Origin: Pyrinomonadaceae bacterium | GTDB taxonomy: Bacteria; Acidobacteriota; Blastocatellia; Pyrinomonadales; Pyrinomonadaceae | Direction: 5' to 3' | Assembly: GCA_013812565.1 (NCBI GenBank) | Contig: JACCTF010000422.1 | Span: 1 to 7,724, forward strand | Length of the DNA stretch: 7,724 nt | Part shown: positions 1 through 6,013 of the stretch, one piece after another | How the letters are laid out: every line of letters begins with the position of its first letter | How positions within the stretch are numbered: the first letter of the stretch is position 1 | Position numbers and translations under genes: made by a program | The notes under the pieces: generated by a model | Told to the model about the DNA's origin: nothing | The model's database searches: none | What the model saw: only the letters and a program-made list of their open reading frames with translations

Positions 1-201
1 CTTCTTCATGGACGAGTGCCGGAAGCAATAGCGCTTGGCTTAGGGTTCTTCACGGCGTGGATTGTTGACTATCCAACCATGCGTTACCTTACGCGCGATC
101 AACAACGACAGCCAGCTTTTGCAAAGCATGCAGCGGCTTCTGCGCTCGGTGCTAGCATAGCTGTAGTCCTCTATCTTTCATGGGGTTACTTCTTTCAGTG
201 A
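1..201 (+). CDS. C-terminal part of a small membrane protein (partial, runs off left edge)
   Basis: The frame is open from the first base to a TGA at 199-201 and gives 66 residues. Two hydrophobic stretches are visible, one around EAIALGLGFFTAWIVDY and one around ASALGASIAVVLYLSWGYFF. They are separated by a charged loop (RYLTRDQQRQPAFAKH), so the fragment would form a two-helix membrane hairpin and end two residues after the second helix. A GTG at 16 could start a 61-residue protein, but the upstream bases show no clear ribosome binding site. A truncated view of a longer gene is therefore more likely. I do not recognise the family. The next gene starts 40 bases downstream on the same strand, so the two may be co-transcribed. 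Confidence 0.5.
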   Translation, partial: LLHGRVPEAIALGLGFFTAWIVDYPTMRYLTRDQQRQPAFAKHAAASALGASIAVVLYLSWGYFFQ

Positions 202-230
202 TGCTTTAAGCATGCTGGCTGTATTGCGTT

Positions 231-234
231 GGAG
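231..234 (+). promoter_or_regulatory. Ribosome binding site (GGAG) fixing the start at 242
   Basis: GGAG lies 7 bases before the ATG at 242. An in-frame ATG at 212 has no such site and would put charged residues (LRWRRN) in front of the signal peptide. The site therefore favours 242. Confidence 0.5.
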
Positions 235-241
235 ACGAAAC

Positions 242-445
242 ATGATTCTCAAAATCTTCTTGCTATCTTGTGCCGCTCTGCTTGTGGTTTGTCCCACTGG
301 CGAAGGCATAACTTCGCGGCAGAAAGCTCTGCGGCAAGTCTCGCAGAATGTCGCCCAGTGTCCGACCATTACATTAGATTGTCCGACTGAAATCAGCCAA
401 GACAAACATCTCTCGTTAACGTCGATCATCTTGACGCCTGCCTGA
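242..445 (+). CDS. Small exported protein, apparently truncated after a CPT-x4-CPT motif
   Basis: This 67-residue protein begins with a typical export signal: a Lys at residue 4, then a hydrophobic run through residues 5-17, with possible cleavage near residues 20-22. The mature part carries C40-P-T and C47-P-T. From memory, this CPT-x4-CPT pattern marks the start of Ig/PKD-like beta-sandwich domains in exported acidobacterial proteins, where it is followed by a conserved strand and a much longer domain. Here the frame stops at TGA 443-445 just as such a domain would begin, 43 bases from the end of the convergent sulfatase gene. A 5'-gene remnant is a good explanation; a genuine short secreted peptide is the alternative. 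No continuation was found in the other plus-strand frames. The start is chosen from the GGAG 7 bases upstream. Confidence 0.5.
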   Translation: MILKIFLLSCAALLVVCPTGEGITSRQKALRQVSQNVAQCPTITLDCPTEISQDKHLSLTSIILTPA

Positions 446-488
446 CCTGGATTGCCTATAACCCCTTACATGATGGTTTTCCTTTCCA

Positions 489-2123
489 TCACTTCACAGG
501 TTCTTTCTCGAAATCCGAATCGTTCACCCAGAACGCTTTCACCTTTTCGCCGCGCCTGAAGCGTTCATAAAAGTTTCGCTGCTCCGGGTTCGCATACACG
601 TACCTGTCGAAGATGTATCCTTTGCCGAACATGCGCGGATCGCCCTGCGCTCGCAACTCGCGCTCGGATTGTTGTTTCAACCCCATCTTTCGCACCCTGT
701 ATGCCGGATCATTAGCGAGATTGTTCAAACAGTCGGGATCGTTTGTGAGGTCGTACAACTCTTCGGCGGGACGCTTTCCGAAAGCCAGCATCCAGTATCT
801 CTGATCGCGCCCCTCACGACGCGCTTGCAATATCTCCGTTTTGGTCGCGCCGCCGTCGCAATTCAGATAGCCGGTTTCGGGATTGCCTGCAGGCCAGCGT
901 TCGGTCTCGTAGTTGTGTAGGTAAAGCATGTCGTTTTTGACGATGCCGCGAATCGGATAGCCCACGTCGTTCGGGCGTCCGATGTCATGTCGCTCTTTGC
1001 CGACCAGCACGTGATCGCGCCGCGGATTGACCCGGCCTGATTTTCCCGAAAAGAGAATGTCCTTCAGACTGCGGCCAACCGTCGGCTGCATTCCCGTCTG
1101 GTTCCATTTCAATCCGGCCAGCTCAACCAGCGTCGGCGCGAAATCGGCGAAGCTGACGTAATCGTCCACCGTGCGCCCGCTCATCCCGCCGGATGCTTTG
1201 ATCCCGCGCTTCCACATCACCGCCAGCGGCACATGATTCGAGGCATCGTAAGCCTGTCCCTTCGCGCGCGGGAACGGCATGCCGTGATCGGACGTGACGA
1301 TGACGATGGTGTTGTCGAGCTGGCCGCGCTGTTCGAGCAGAGTTAGCATGCGCGCCAGATGTTGATCGAAATGTTCAATCTCAAAGGCGTAATCGAGCAT
1401 GTCGTGGCGGACGGCTTCAGTGTCCGGCCAGAAACCCGGCACACGATTGATGTCGCTGAGTTTCTTGCCGCCTTTCGCCGAGCCAGAACCATATTCATAG
1501 GCGCGATGTGGTTCGAGCGCGCCGTACCAGAAACTCCACGGCTGACCTTTAGGCGCGGCGTTGAGGAAATCTTCAAAGTTCGCCGCGTAGTCGTTGTTCT
1601 CGATGCCTTTGGCAGGAGTCTCAGCTTTCCTTTGATTAAACGGCTTGCCAGCCATCTGCCGCGGTTTGCCGCCGGCGTCGTTCGCCACGCCCGGCTCCCA
1701 GCCCTTTGCCGTCAGGCCGGTAAAATAGCCGTGTTCACCCAGCGCCTCCGCCCACGTTTTGAATTTCGAGGGAAAGAACGGGATGTGATTGGCGGCTTCT
1801 TCTAGTTGCCATGAATTGCGTCCCGTCAGGATGATCGCGCGTGACGGCGCACATTTGGCGTTCGGCGTGTAGGCGCGCGTGAACAGCACACCGTCACGCG
1901 CCACGCGATCAAAGGCAGGCGTCTTGACCCAGCGGTTGCCATAAGCGCCCGCATAGCCATAAGCCCAATCATCCGCGATGGCGAAGAGGATGTTCGGACG
2001 CTGTTGCGGTTGGACAGGCCGCGCGATCTTTCCCGGTGCGGCGGCGCAGAAGGCGCACAGCCCGGCCAGCCAGAGGATGAAAGATCGGCTGACACGTGAC
2101 GCGATGATTGAGGTTGGTTTCAC
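489..2123 (-). CDS. Type I sulfatase, heparan N-sulfatase-like (S1_8-like), exported
   Basis: Predicted to hydrolyse a sulfate ester or N-sulfate, probably on a glycan, in the periplasm. Numbering from the GTG at 2123 (544 residues): signal peptide about 1-30 (hydrophobic [15 protein letters not shown]); first metal motif [11 protein letters not shown] with D51/D52; formylglycine signature C91-A-P-S-R95 followed by LTGR; K140 in AKGW; H206 in EPHR; metal ligands D279-H280 in TSDHG. H297 (NHVP) sits where many sulfatases have Lys, which I recall as usual in this branch. The C-terminal subdomain holds [11 protein letters not shown] and a long tail containing DPRMFGKG, as in full-length planctomycete and Bacteroidetes homologues, so the protein looks complete. 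The start could instead be the ATG at 2129, but its Shine-Dalgarno abuts the codon. The gene lies just downstream of a second sulfatase and is probably in its operon. Maturation needs a formylglycine-generating enzyme, none of which is encoded here. The substrate is not determined. Confidence 0.93.
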   Translation of the reverse strand: MKPTSIIASRVSRSFILWLAGLCAFCAAAPGKIARPVQPQQRPNILFAIADDWAYGYAGAYGNRWVKTPAFDRVARDGVLFTRAYTPNAKCAPSRAIILTGRNSWQLEEAANHIPFFPSKFKTWAEALGEHGYFTGLTAKGWEPGVANDAGGKPRQMAGKPFNQRKAETPAKGIENNDYAANFEDFLNAAPKGQPWSFWYGALEPHRAYEYGSGSAKGGKKLSDINRVPGFWPDTEAVRHDMLDYAFEIEHFDQHLARMLTLLEQRGQLDNTIVIVTSDHGMPFPRAKGQAYDASNHVPLAVMWKRGIKASGGMSGRTVDDYVSFADFAPTLVELAGLKWNQTGMQPTVGRSLKDILFSGKSGRVNPRRDHVLVGKERHDIGRPNDVGYPIRGIVKNDMLYLHNYETERWPAGNPETGYLNCDGGATKTEILQARREGRDQRYWMLAFGKRPAEELYDLTNDPDCLNNLANDPAYRVRKMGLKQQSERELRAQGDPRMFGKGYIFDRYVYANPEQRNFYERFRRGEKVKAFWVNDSDFEKEPVK

Positions 2124-2129
2124 AGCCAT

Positions 2130-2136
2130 CTCCTTT
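2130..2136 (-). promoter_or_regulatory. Ribosome binding site (AAAGGAG) that decides between ATG 2129 and GTG 2123
   Basis: On the minus strand AAAGGAG is followed directly by ATGGCTGTG. Spacing to the ATG is zero bases, which is too close. Spacing to the GTG two codons later is 6 bases, which is ideal. The GTG is therefore the likely start, removing two residues (Met-Ala). Confidence 0.55.
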
Positions 2137-2174
2137 TTTATTTGCTAAATCGCTCAGCGAAACCTTGCGATCCA

Positions 2175-3719
2175 CTACTGCTCCAGCCGCGCGTGCAGCC
2201 GTCGTCGCTCTTTGCCAAGCTTCGGATCATTATCGCGTTTGCCTGATTGGTCGAACACCTCTTTCTTTGCAGGGCGCGGACGCCGGCGATTCGGCAGCGG
2301 CTGTCCCGTCTTGCGGTCGAATTCGTCGGGCGTGCGACGCGGTGGCCTGACATCATTCGTGTCCTTCGTCCATTGCTCTAGTTTGGCTCTGAGTTGCGCC
2401 AGCGTGTCAGCATACTTTGCTTCATCCGCCAGATTGCGAAACTCGTGCGGGTCGGCATTCGCGTCATACAGTTCTTCACGCGGGCGCGGCGCTTGAAAGA
2501 TCCTTCCTTGTTCCGGCGTCAGTTTGCCCGCCGCATGCAAGCGGCGCAGCGCGTCTGCCATTGCGCCGCGCCAGCCGTCGGCAGAAGGCGTCAGAGGCAG
2601 ATCGGGATAATCGTTGCGAATGTATTTGAAGCGTTCGGTGCGCACGGCGCGCGCACGGTCTTCGTAATCGTGCCAGTTCTTCTCGGCATAGATCGCGTCG
2701 CGCACTTTCGCTTTCGGGTTTGTGAGCATCGCCGCAAAGCTTTTGCCCTGAAATGAGGGCAGTGACAAGACGCCCGCGAGTTCAAGCAGCGTCGGGCCAA
2801 TATCCACCGTGCTGATTAGCCCCGCGGCCACGCCGCCCGCTTTGATTTTCTTCGGCCAGCGCGCGATCAGTGGTGTTTTGATGCCGCTGTCATAGAGCGT
2901 CGTCTTGGCGCGCGGGAACGGTCGCCCGTTGTCACTGAAAAATAGAATCAGCGTGTTGTCGGCAATCCCCTGTTGTTCGAGTTCGGCGATTACTTTCCCG
3001 ACATACCCATCGAGACGCGCGATCTCGTCGTAATACAACGCCAGTTCTATGCGGACCTCGGGCGTGTCGGGCAGGTAGGGCGGGATGATCACGGCGTCAG
3101 GCAGGTGCGGTTGCGGAATGCTGTTTTCGACATAGTCACGATGCGGGTCAAGGGCCGCCAGCCAGAGAAAAAACGGCTTGTCCGGTGGGCGTTGCTTCAT
3201 CATCGGTATCCAGCCCTGCGCGCCGCTGTCATCTTGGGCCAGCATCTTTCCGGTTTTCGGATCGGTCTGAAAACCCGCCTCGCCCGCATCGTTGACGACA
3301 TCGAAGCGTTGCTTGATTGCGTTGCCGAGATGCCATTTGCCGGCGGCTGCTGTCCAGTAACCGTCGGCTTTCAGCTTTTCGACAAACGTCACCTGTTCAA
3401 CCGGTAACGGCCAGTGTAACTGTTCGGCATCGGTGCTGTGCGGGTAGCGTCCGGTGAGGAGGCTTGAACGGCTGGGGCTGCACGAAGAAGCGGTAACAAA
3501 AGCCCGGTCAAAGCGCACGCCTTCGCGCGCCAGTCGGTCAATATTTGGTGTCCGAATCTTTTTATTACCGTAAGCGCCGCTGTCATCCCACGCCATGTCG
3601 TCAGCAATGATAAGAACGAAATTCGGGCGGGCGGCGGGTTGTGCAATCGCCTGCCCAAACGCAATCAGCACGATTGCCGGAAGCCAAATGGTGATCAAAC
3701 ACAATACTCGCTTTTTCAT
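2175..3719 (-). CDS. Type I sulfatase, N-sulfoglucosamine sulfohydrolase-like, exported
   Basis: A 514-residue arylsulfatase-superfamily hydrolase, predicted periplasmic. Visible in order: signal peptide about 1-26 (MKKR, hydrophobic core, AIAQ); D40-D41 metal ligands in LIIADD; formylglycine motif C80-S-P-S-R84 then LLTGR; K128 and H130 in GKWH; H193 in DPHRDY; D263-N264 in FFSDNG; K281 in IKTP. All the expected catalytic positions are present. REELYDANADPHE marks the C-terminal subdomain. The last 60 or so residues are very basic and proline-rich (for example NRRRPRPAKKE), a tail I recall in related sulfatases. The start is supported by AGAGGAG at 3728-3734, 8 bases upstream. It is the first gene of a probable two-sulfatase operon, with a 45-51 base gap to the next. 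The pair differs in length, lysine/histidine ligands and tail, so it is an old duplication or two separate acquisitions, not a fresh tandem copy. Sulfated glycan is the likely substrate class; the exact one is unknown. Confidence 0.95.
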   Translation of the reverse strand: MKKRVLCLITIWLPAIVLIAFGQAIAQPAARPNFVLIIADDMAWDDSGAYGNKKIRTPNIDRLAREGVRFDRAFVTASSCSPSRSSLLTGRYPHSTDAEQLHWPLPVEQVTFVEKLKADGYWTAAAGKWHLGNAIKQRFDVVNDAGEAGFQTDPKTGKMLAQDDSGAQGWIPMMKQRPPDKPFFLWLAALDPHRDYVENSIPQPHLPDAVIIPPYLPDTPEVRIELALYYDEIARLDGYVGKVIAELEQQGIADNTLILFFSDNGRPFPRAKTTLYDSGIKTPLIARWPKKIKAGGVAAGLISTVDIGPTLLELAGVLSLPSFQGKSFAAMLTNPKAKVRDAIYAEKNWHDYEDRARAVRTERFKYIRNDYPDLPLTPSADGWRGAMADALRRLHAAGKLTPEQGRIFQAPRPREELYDANADPHEFRNLADEAKYADTLAQLRAKLEQWTKDTNDVRPPRRTPDEFDRKTGQPLPNRRRPRPAKKEVFDQSGKRDNDPKLGKERRRLHARLEQ

Positions 3720-3884
3720 AGCTCACACTCCTCTGCACAACTTCAAAGCCGGAATCATACTCGTTGACTATCGTCTGATCCGTTTATTGACAGGCATCTT
3801 ACTGCTCTCCCCAAACCTTTGGCGACTGAAATCTCTTTAGCTTCGGTGTTGACGAAAGTCGGGTATCTCGGCTAAGACATCCGG

Positions 3885-3899
3885 CAGAACATAATTCTG
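3885..3899. repeat. Short inverted repeat CAGAA-N5-TTCTG, possible operator
   Basis: Five-base arms CAGAA (3885-3889) and TTCTG (3895-3899) form a perfect dyad around a 5-base A/T-rich spacer (CATAA). It lies about 165 bases upstream of the first sulfatase start, in the region where regulation of that operon would be expected. Five-base arms occur often by chance, so this is only a candidate. Confidence 0.2.
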
Positions 3900-4014
3900 T
3901 CAGTCGGTCTTACCTAACTGTGGTTGTAGAAAATCCGTGGGGCGAGATTACTTGCTACCCGCCGCTTTCTTCAACCGGGAACTGAATAATCCTGACAAGA
4001 TGAGGAACACGTCG

Positions 4015-4218
4015 ATGAGATTTTGCGTACGAACCACAACTCGGCTGCTGTTGATGGTAGTGATGTCGGTGAGCGGTTTGCCCGCCTACTCGCGTCAAAC
4101 TCATGGAGAAGGTGGACAAGGCGGTCGAACACTATGGTGGAATGCGCGCAGCGGCGCAGGCGAGTCCACCTGCGCCTCGAACCCGTCGCGCCAAGCTTTA
4201 GATCTCCGAAACCGATAA
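4015..4218 (+). CDS. Doubtful small exported ORF or gene remnant
   Basis: The ATG at 4015 is preceded by GAGGA at 4002-4006 (8-base spacing) and opens 67 codons ending in TAA at 4216-4218. The first 26 residues look like a signal peptide: basic N-region RFCVRTTTR, hydrophobic LLLMVVMSVSGL, then PAYS. After that the sequence becomes Gly/Arg/Ser-rich with no recognisable fold. In the +1 frame, from 4073 to a TAG at 4199-4201, a different open stretch reads plausibly as protein (KLMEKVDKAVEHYGGM). The two together could be a frameshifted or fused remnant of a secreted protein. No family is recognised. It lies 116 bases upstream of the SIR2 gene on the same strand, so it could also be a leader ORF. 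Confidence 0.25.
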   Translation: MRFCVRTTTRLLLMVVMSVSGLPAYSRQTHGEGGQGGRTLWWNARSGAGESTCASNPSRQALDLRNR

Positions 4219-4324
4219 CGTGAGGCCGAGCGCCAGCGCCTTTCGTACATACCGAGGCACCCGACCCTGTATCAATCGCCTCGCTCCACGTGCCGCGACC
4301 CACGCAGCACTTCACACCGCCGCT

Positions 4325-4329
4325 GGAGG
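4325..4329 (+). promoter_or_regulatory. Ribosome binding site (GGAGG) fixing the SIR2 gene start at 4335
   Basis: GGAGG lies 5 bases before the ATG at 4335. The longer in-frame alternative, GTG at 4290, has no Shine-Dalgarno. Its 15 extra residues (beginning PRPTQHFTPP) look unstructured and are absent from the SIR2 fold. Confidence 0.65.
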
Positions 4330-4334
4330 CTTCG

Positions 4335-5804
4335 ATGGAAGTAAGAACGTTCGACGATCTCGTCCTTTACATGAACCAGCGGCGCAGGCTCGGCTACCAC
4401 CCGCCCGTCCTCCTGCTCGGCGCGGGCGCTTCTTTCGAAGCGGGCGTCGGGACGATGAAACAGCTTTTCCAGTTTACGAAGGTCAAGGACTTTGATGAAT
4501 TTTGTCAGTACATCAAGACCCGCTCGGCGGATGAGCGGTACATCCACCTCTCTGAGTTTCTTCAGACGCGGAAACCCGCTGATGTGACGCCGGGCTATAG
4601 AGCGCTCGCTGCGCTCTTGGCGGAGAATTACTTCGACCTCATTCTCTCGACCAACTTCGACCCCCTGCTTGAGGACGCGCTGGCCGACGCGCGCCTCTGG
4701 CGCAAAGACTATCTGCTGCTCGTCAACGGGATCGTCCGCCCGGAGCGCCTCGACGTGATACTGAAAGAGCCAAGCCCGCGTGTGAAGATCATCAAGCTGC
4801 ACGGCGACCTCTTCCACCGCTACATGGCGTGGACGCCGCAGGAGATGGAGGCGTTCGTCAAAGACATCAGACCGCAACTTACGCCCATCCTGTACGGGCG
4901 CGACATCTTCATCGCAGGCTACAGCATGAACGACAAGCCCATACGCGAGCTCGTCGTCGAGGCGGGCGGCCCGAACAGCGCTATCTGGTACCTGCACCCG
5001 GCAGAAGTCCCCGAATCGCTCAAGGCCAATGACCGTGTGCGGGCCGTTCTCGGCCCGGAGTGCAAGTTTGAGGAGCTTTTCACCCGGCTGGCGAAGGCGC
5101 TCGACGTTGAGCAGGCGGCGAGCGCCTCTCACCAACGCGCCCACCAAGCCGCGCCGGAGAAGGCCGCCGGGAAGGGGCGAACTATCGACGACCTGATGGC
5201 GTCGGTAGTCGGCCTGATACCCATTGACGGGTCATGGAAGGCTCCGGTCTGCACGGGGTTTGTCCTCTCCGAGCCGCGCCTGATCGTCACCGAAGGGTTT
5301 TCAGGCAACCGGTTCAAGGGAGACGCGGCCAAGGTTGTGACCGCTGACAAGCGAAGCCTGGATTGCCGCATTGTCAGGCGTGATGAAACGCACCCTTTCG
5401 CGCCCATCCTCTTCGATGTCCCTGAAGGACTCAACGCGCCGGGGCTCCGACTCGACGCCAGCCCGCTCACGGCGAACTTGGCCGTGCGGGTCGGCGTGGC
5501 GGCGGGCGAGCGGGTGGGCATCTCCTCCGGCTCAATCGTCGAGATAGACGAGAAGCGCTTACCAATTGCCCCGGTCGGGGAGATAGACCATCTCGTCGCC
5601 GTCGATTGTGTCGTTGCGCCCGGCTCCGCCGGCGCCCCCGTGCTCGACGCCGCTAGTCTAGCGGTGCGCGGCTACATCGTCGCCGGCAGCACGGACAAGC
5701 CGCCTTCGTTCATGTACCCGGCATATCGATGGGCGGACGCCGTCAGGGCAAAACCTTCAAGGCAGAACGGAAGACGGACGCGTGGAGGACGGGCGCGCCG
5801 CTAA
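4335..5804 (+). CDS. SIR2-like NADase domain fused to a degenerate trypsin-like domain; candidate defence or stress effector
   Basis: A 489-residue cytoplasmic protein (no signal peptide or membrane segment). Residues about 18-225 are a SIR2-like domain of the SIR2_2 type: NAD-binding LLGAGAS (G29-S33); STNFD with N107; IKLHGD with H156; and the C-terminal strand FIAGYSMND (about 192-200). The Asn and His match the catalytic pair of NAD-cleaving SIR2 effectors such as ThsA, so NADase activity is plausible. An alanine-rich linker (about 257-282) leads to a second domain at about 283-472. This resembles a trypsin/HtrA-type fold: GFVLSEPRLIVTEGF, then an FAPILFDV strand, then APGSAGAPVLD. The expected His, Asp and Ser positions read F322, F355 and A432, so it is probably a pseudoprotease. 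The last 17 residues are a basic tail. In known defence proteins SIR2 depletes NAD after a partner domain senses infection, so the second domain may be the sensor; that is inference. A GTG at 4290 would add 15 residues. No partner gene is adjacent. Confidence 0.85.
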   Translation: MEVRTFDDLVLYMNQRRRLGYHPPVLLLGAGASFEAGVGTMKQLFQFTKVKDFDEFCQYIKTRSADERYIHLSEFLQTRKPADVTPGYRALAALLAENYFDLILSTNFDPLLEDALADARLWRKDYLLLVNGIVRPERLDVILKEPSPRVKIIKLHGDLFHRYMAWTPQEMEAFVKDIRPQLTPILYGRDIFIAGYSMNDKPIRELVVEAGGPNSAIWYLHPAEVPESLKANDRVRAVLGPECKFEELFTRLAKALDVEQAASASHQRAHQAAPEKAAGKGRTIDDLMASVVGLIPIDGSWKAPVCTGFVLSEPRLIVTEGFSGNRFKGDAAKVVTADKRSLDCRIVRRDETHPFAPILFDVPEGLNAPGLRLDASPLTANLAVRVGVAAGERVGISSGSIVEIDEKRLPIAPVGEIDHLVAVDCVVAPGSAGAPVLDAASLAVRGYIVAGSTDKPPSFMYPAYRWADAVRAKPSRQNGRRTRGGRARR

Positions 5805-5848
5805 GGACAGGGTGCGTGGGCTGTAGCGACGCGCCGTTAGCTCGCGCC
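5792..5848 (+). repeat. Imperfect hairpin spanning the SIR2 gene stop codon
   Basis: GGCGCG (5792-5797) plus GCTAA (5800-5804) can pair with TTAGC (5837-5841) plus CGCGCC (5843-5848), giving 11 pairs with a small internal bulge around a 32-base loop. The left arm includes the TAA stop. No T-tract follows, so it is not a classical intrinsic terminator. It could reduce read-through or stabilise the 3' end of the mRNA, or be chance in G+C-rich sequence. Confidence 0.25.
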
Positions 5849-6000
5849 ACGGCAGCCTCACGAAAAGAGCCCTAGCAAATTAGAAGAGGAATAAACCGGA
5901 CAGGTCTTGAGCGCGGTGATCGCACGTTGGCGATGGCAGTAGGGTAAAGAAGCGCATCGGCGTGAGCCGTCCGGCAAGTACAAGCTAATAGATAATAAAG

Positions 6001-6005
6001 GGGAG
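6001..6005 (+). promoter_or_regulatory. Ribosome binding site (GGGAG) of the quinone oxidoreductase gene
   Basis: GGGAG lies 8 bases before the ATG at 6014, within an A-rich leader (ATAAAGGGGAGATAGAGAA). The 209 bases between the SIR2 stop and this start contain no gene that I can support and no convincing promoter. Confidence 0.55.
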
Positions 6006-6013
6006 ATAGAGAA

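Larger units (their letters stand above)
3720..4334. other. Divergent intergenic region between the sulfatase operon and the SIR2 gene
   Basis: About 600 bases with no confident gene. It must hold the leftward promoter of the sulfatase operon and the rightward promoter of the SIR2 gene, but I could not identify a convincing -35/-10 pair for either. A perfect TTGACA at 3787-3792 on the plus strand lacks a matching -10 box. The region contains a short dyad at 3885-3899 and a doubtful exported ORF at 4015-4218 (listed separately). The stretch 3900-4334 has overlapping short open frames, compatible with decayed coding sequence. Confidence 0.5.

Noticed and set aside
1359..1805. Plus-strand open frame of 148 codons inside the downstream sulfatase gene
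   Set aside because: It lies wholly antisense to a conserved sulfatase region and has no recognisable domain.
3787..3815. Perfect TTGACA as a sigma-70 promoter
   Set aside because: Nothing resembling TATAAT occurs 16-18 bases downstream; the sequence there is C-rich.
4220..4495. Plus-strand open frame overlapping the start of the SIR2 gene
   Set aside because: It is out of frame with the SIR2 domain, low in complexity (Arg/Ala/Pro-rich), and runs well into the conserved SIR2 coding region.
4272..5147. Long open frame on the minus strand opposite the SIR2 domain (291 codons)
   Set aside because: The plus-strand frame carries clear SIR2 motifs and a good ribosome binding site. The antisense product has no recognisable motif and is a by-product of G+C-rich codon positions.
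5625..5627. Ser431 in PGSAGAP as a possible catalytic serine
   Set aside because: Aligned with the HtrA motif P-G-N-S-G-G-P, Ser431 takes the Asn position and the nucleophile position is Ala432. The His and Asp positions are also missing, so an active triad is unlikely, though a model should confirm this.
5831..5850. GTTAGCT near the SIR2 gene end as a possible integron attC half-site
   Set aside because: The sequence misses the GTTRRRY consensus at the sixth position, no RYYYAAC partner is present at the other end of the hairpin, and no integrase or cassette array is visible.
5991..5996. GATAAT as a -10 box for the oxidoreductase gene
   Set aside because: No -35-like hexamer lies at the right distance, and the box is only 17 bases from the start codon, leaving no room for the ribosome binding site in the transcript leader.
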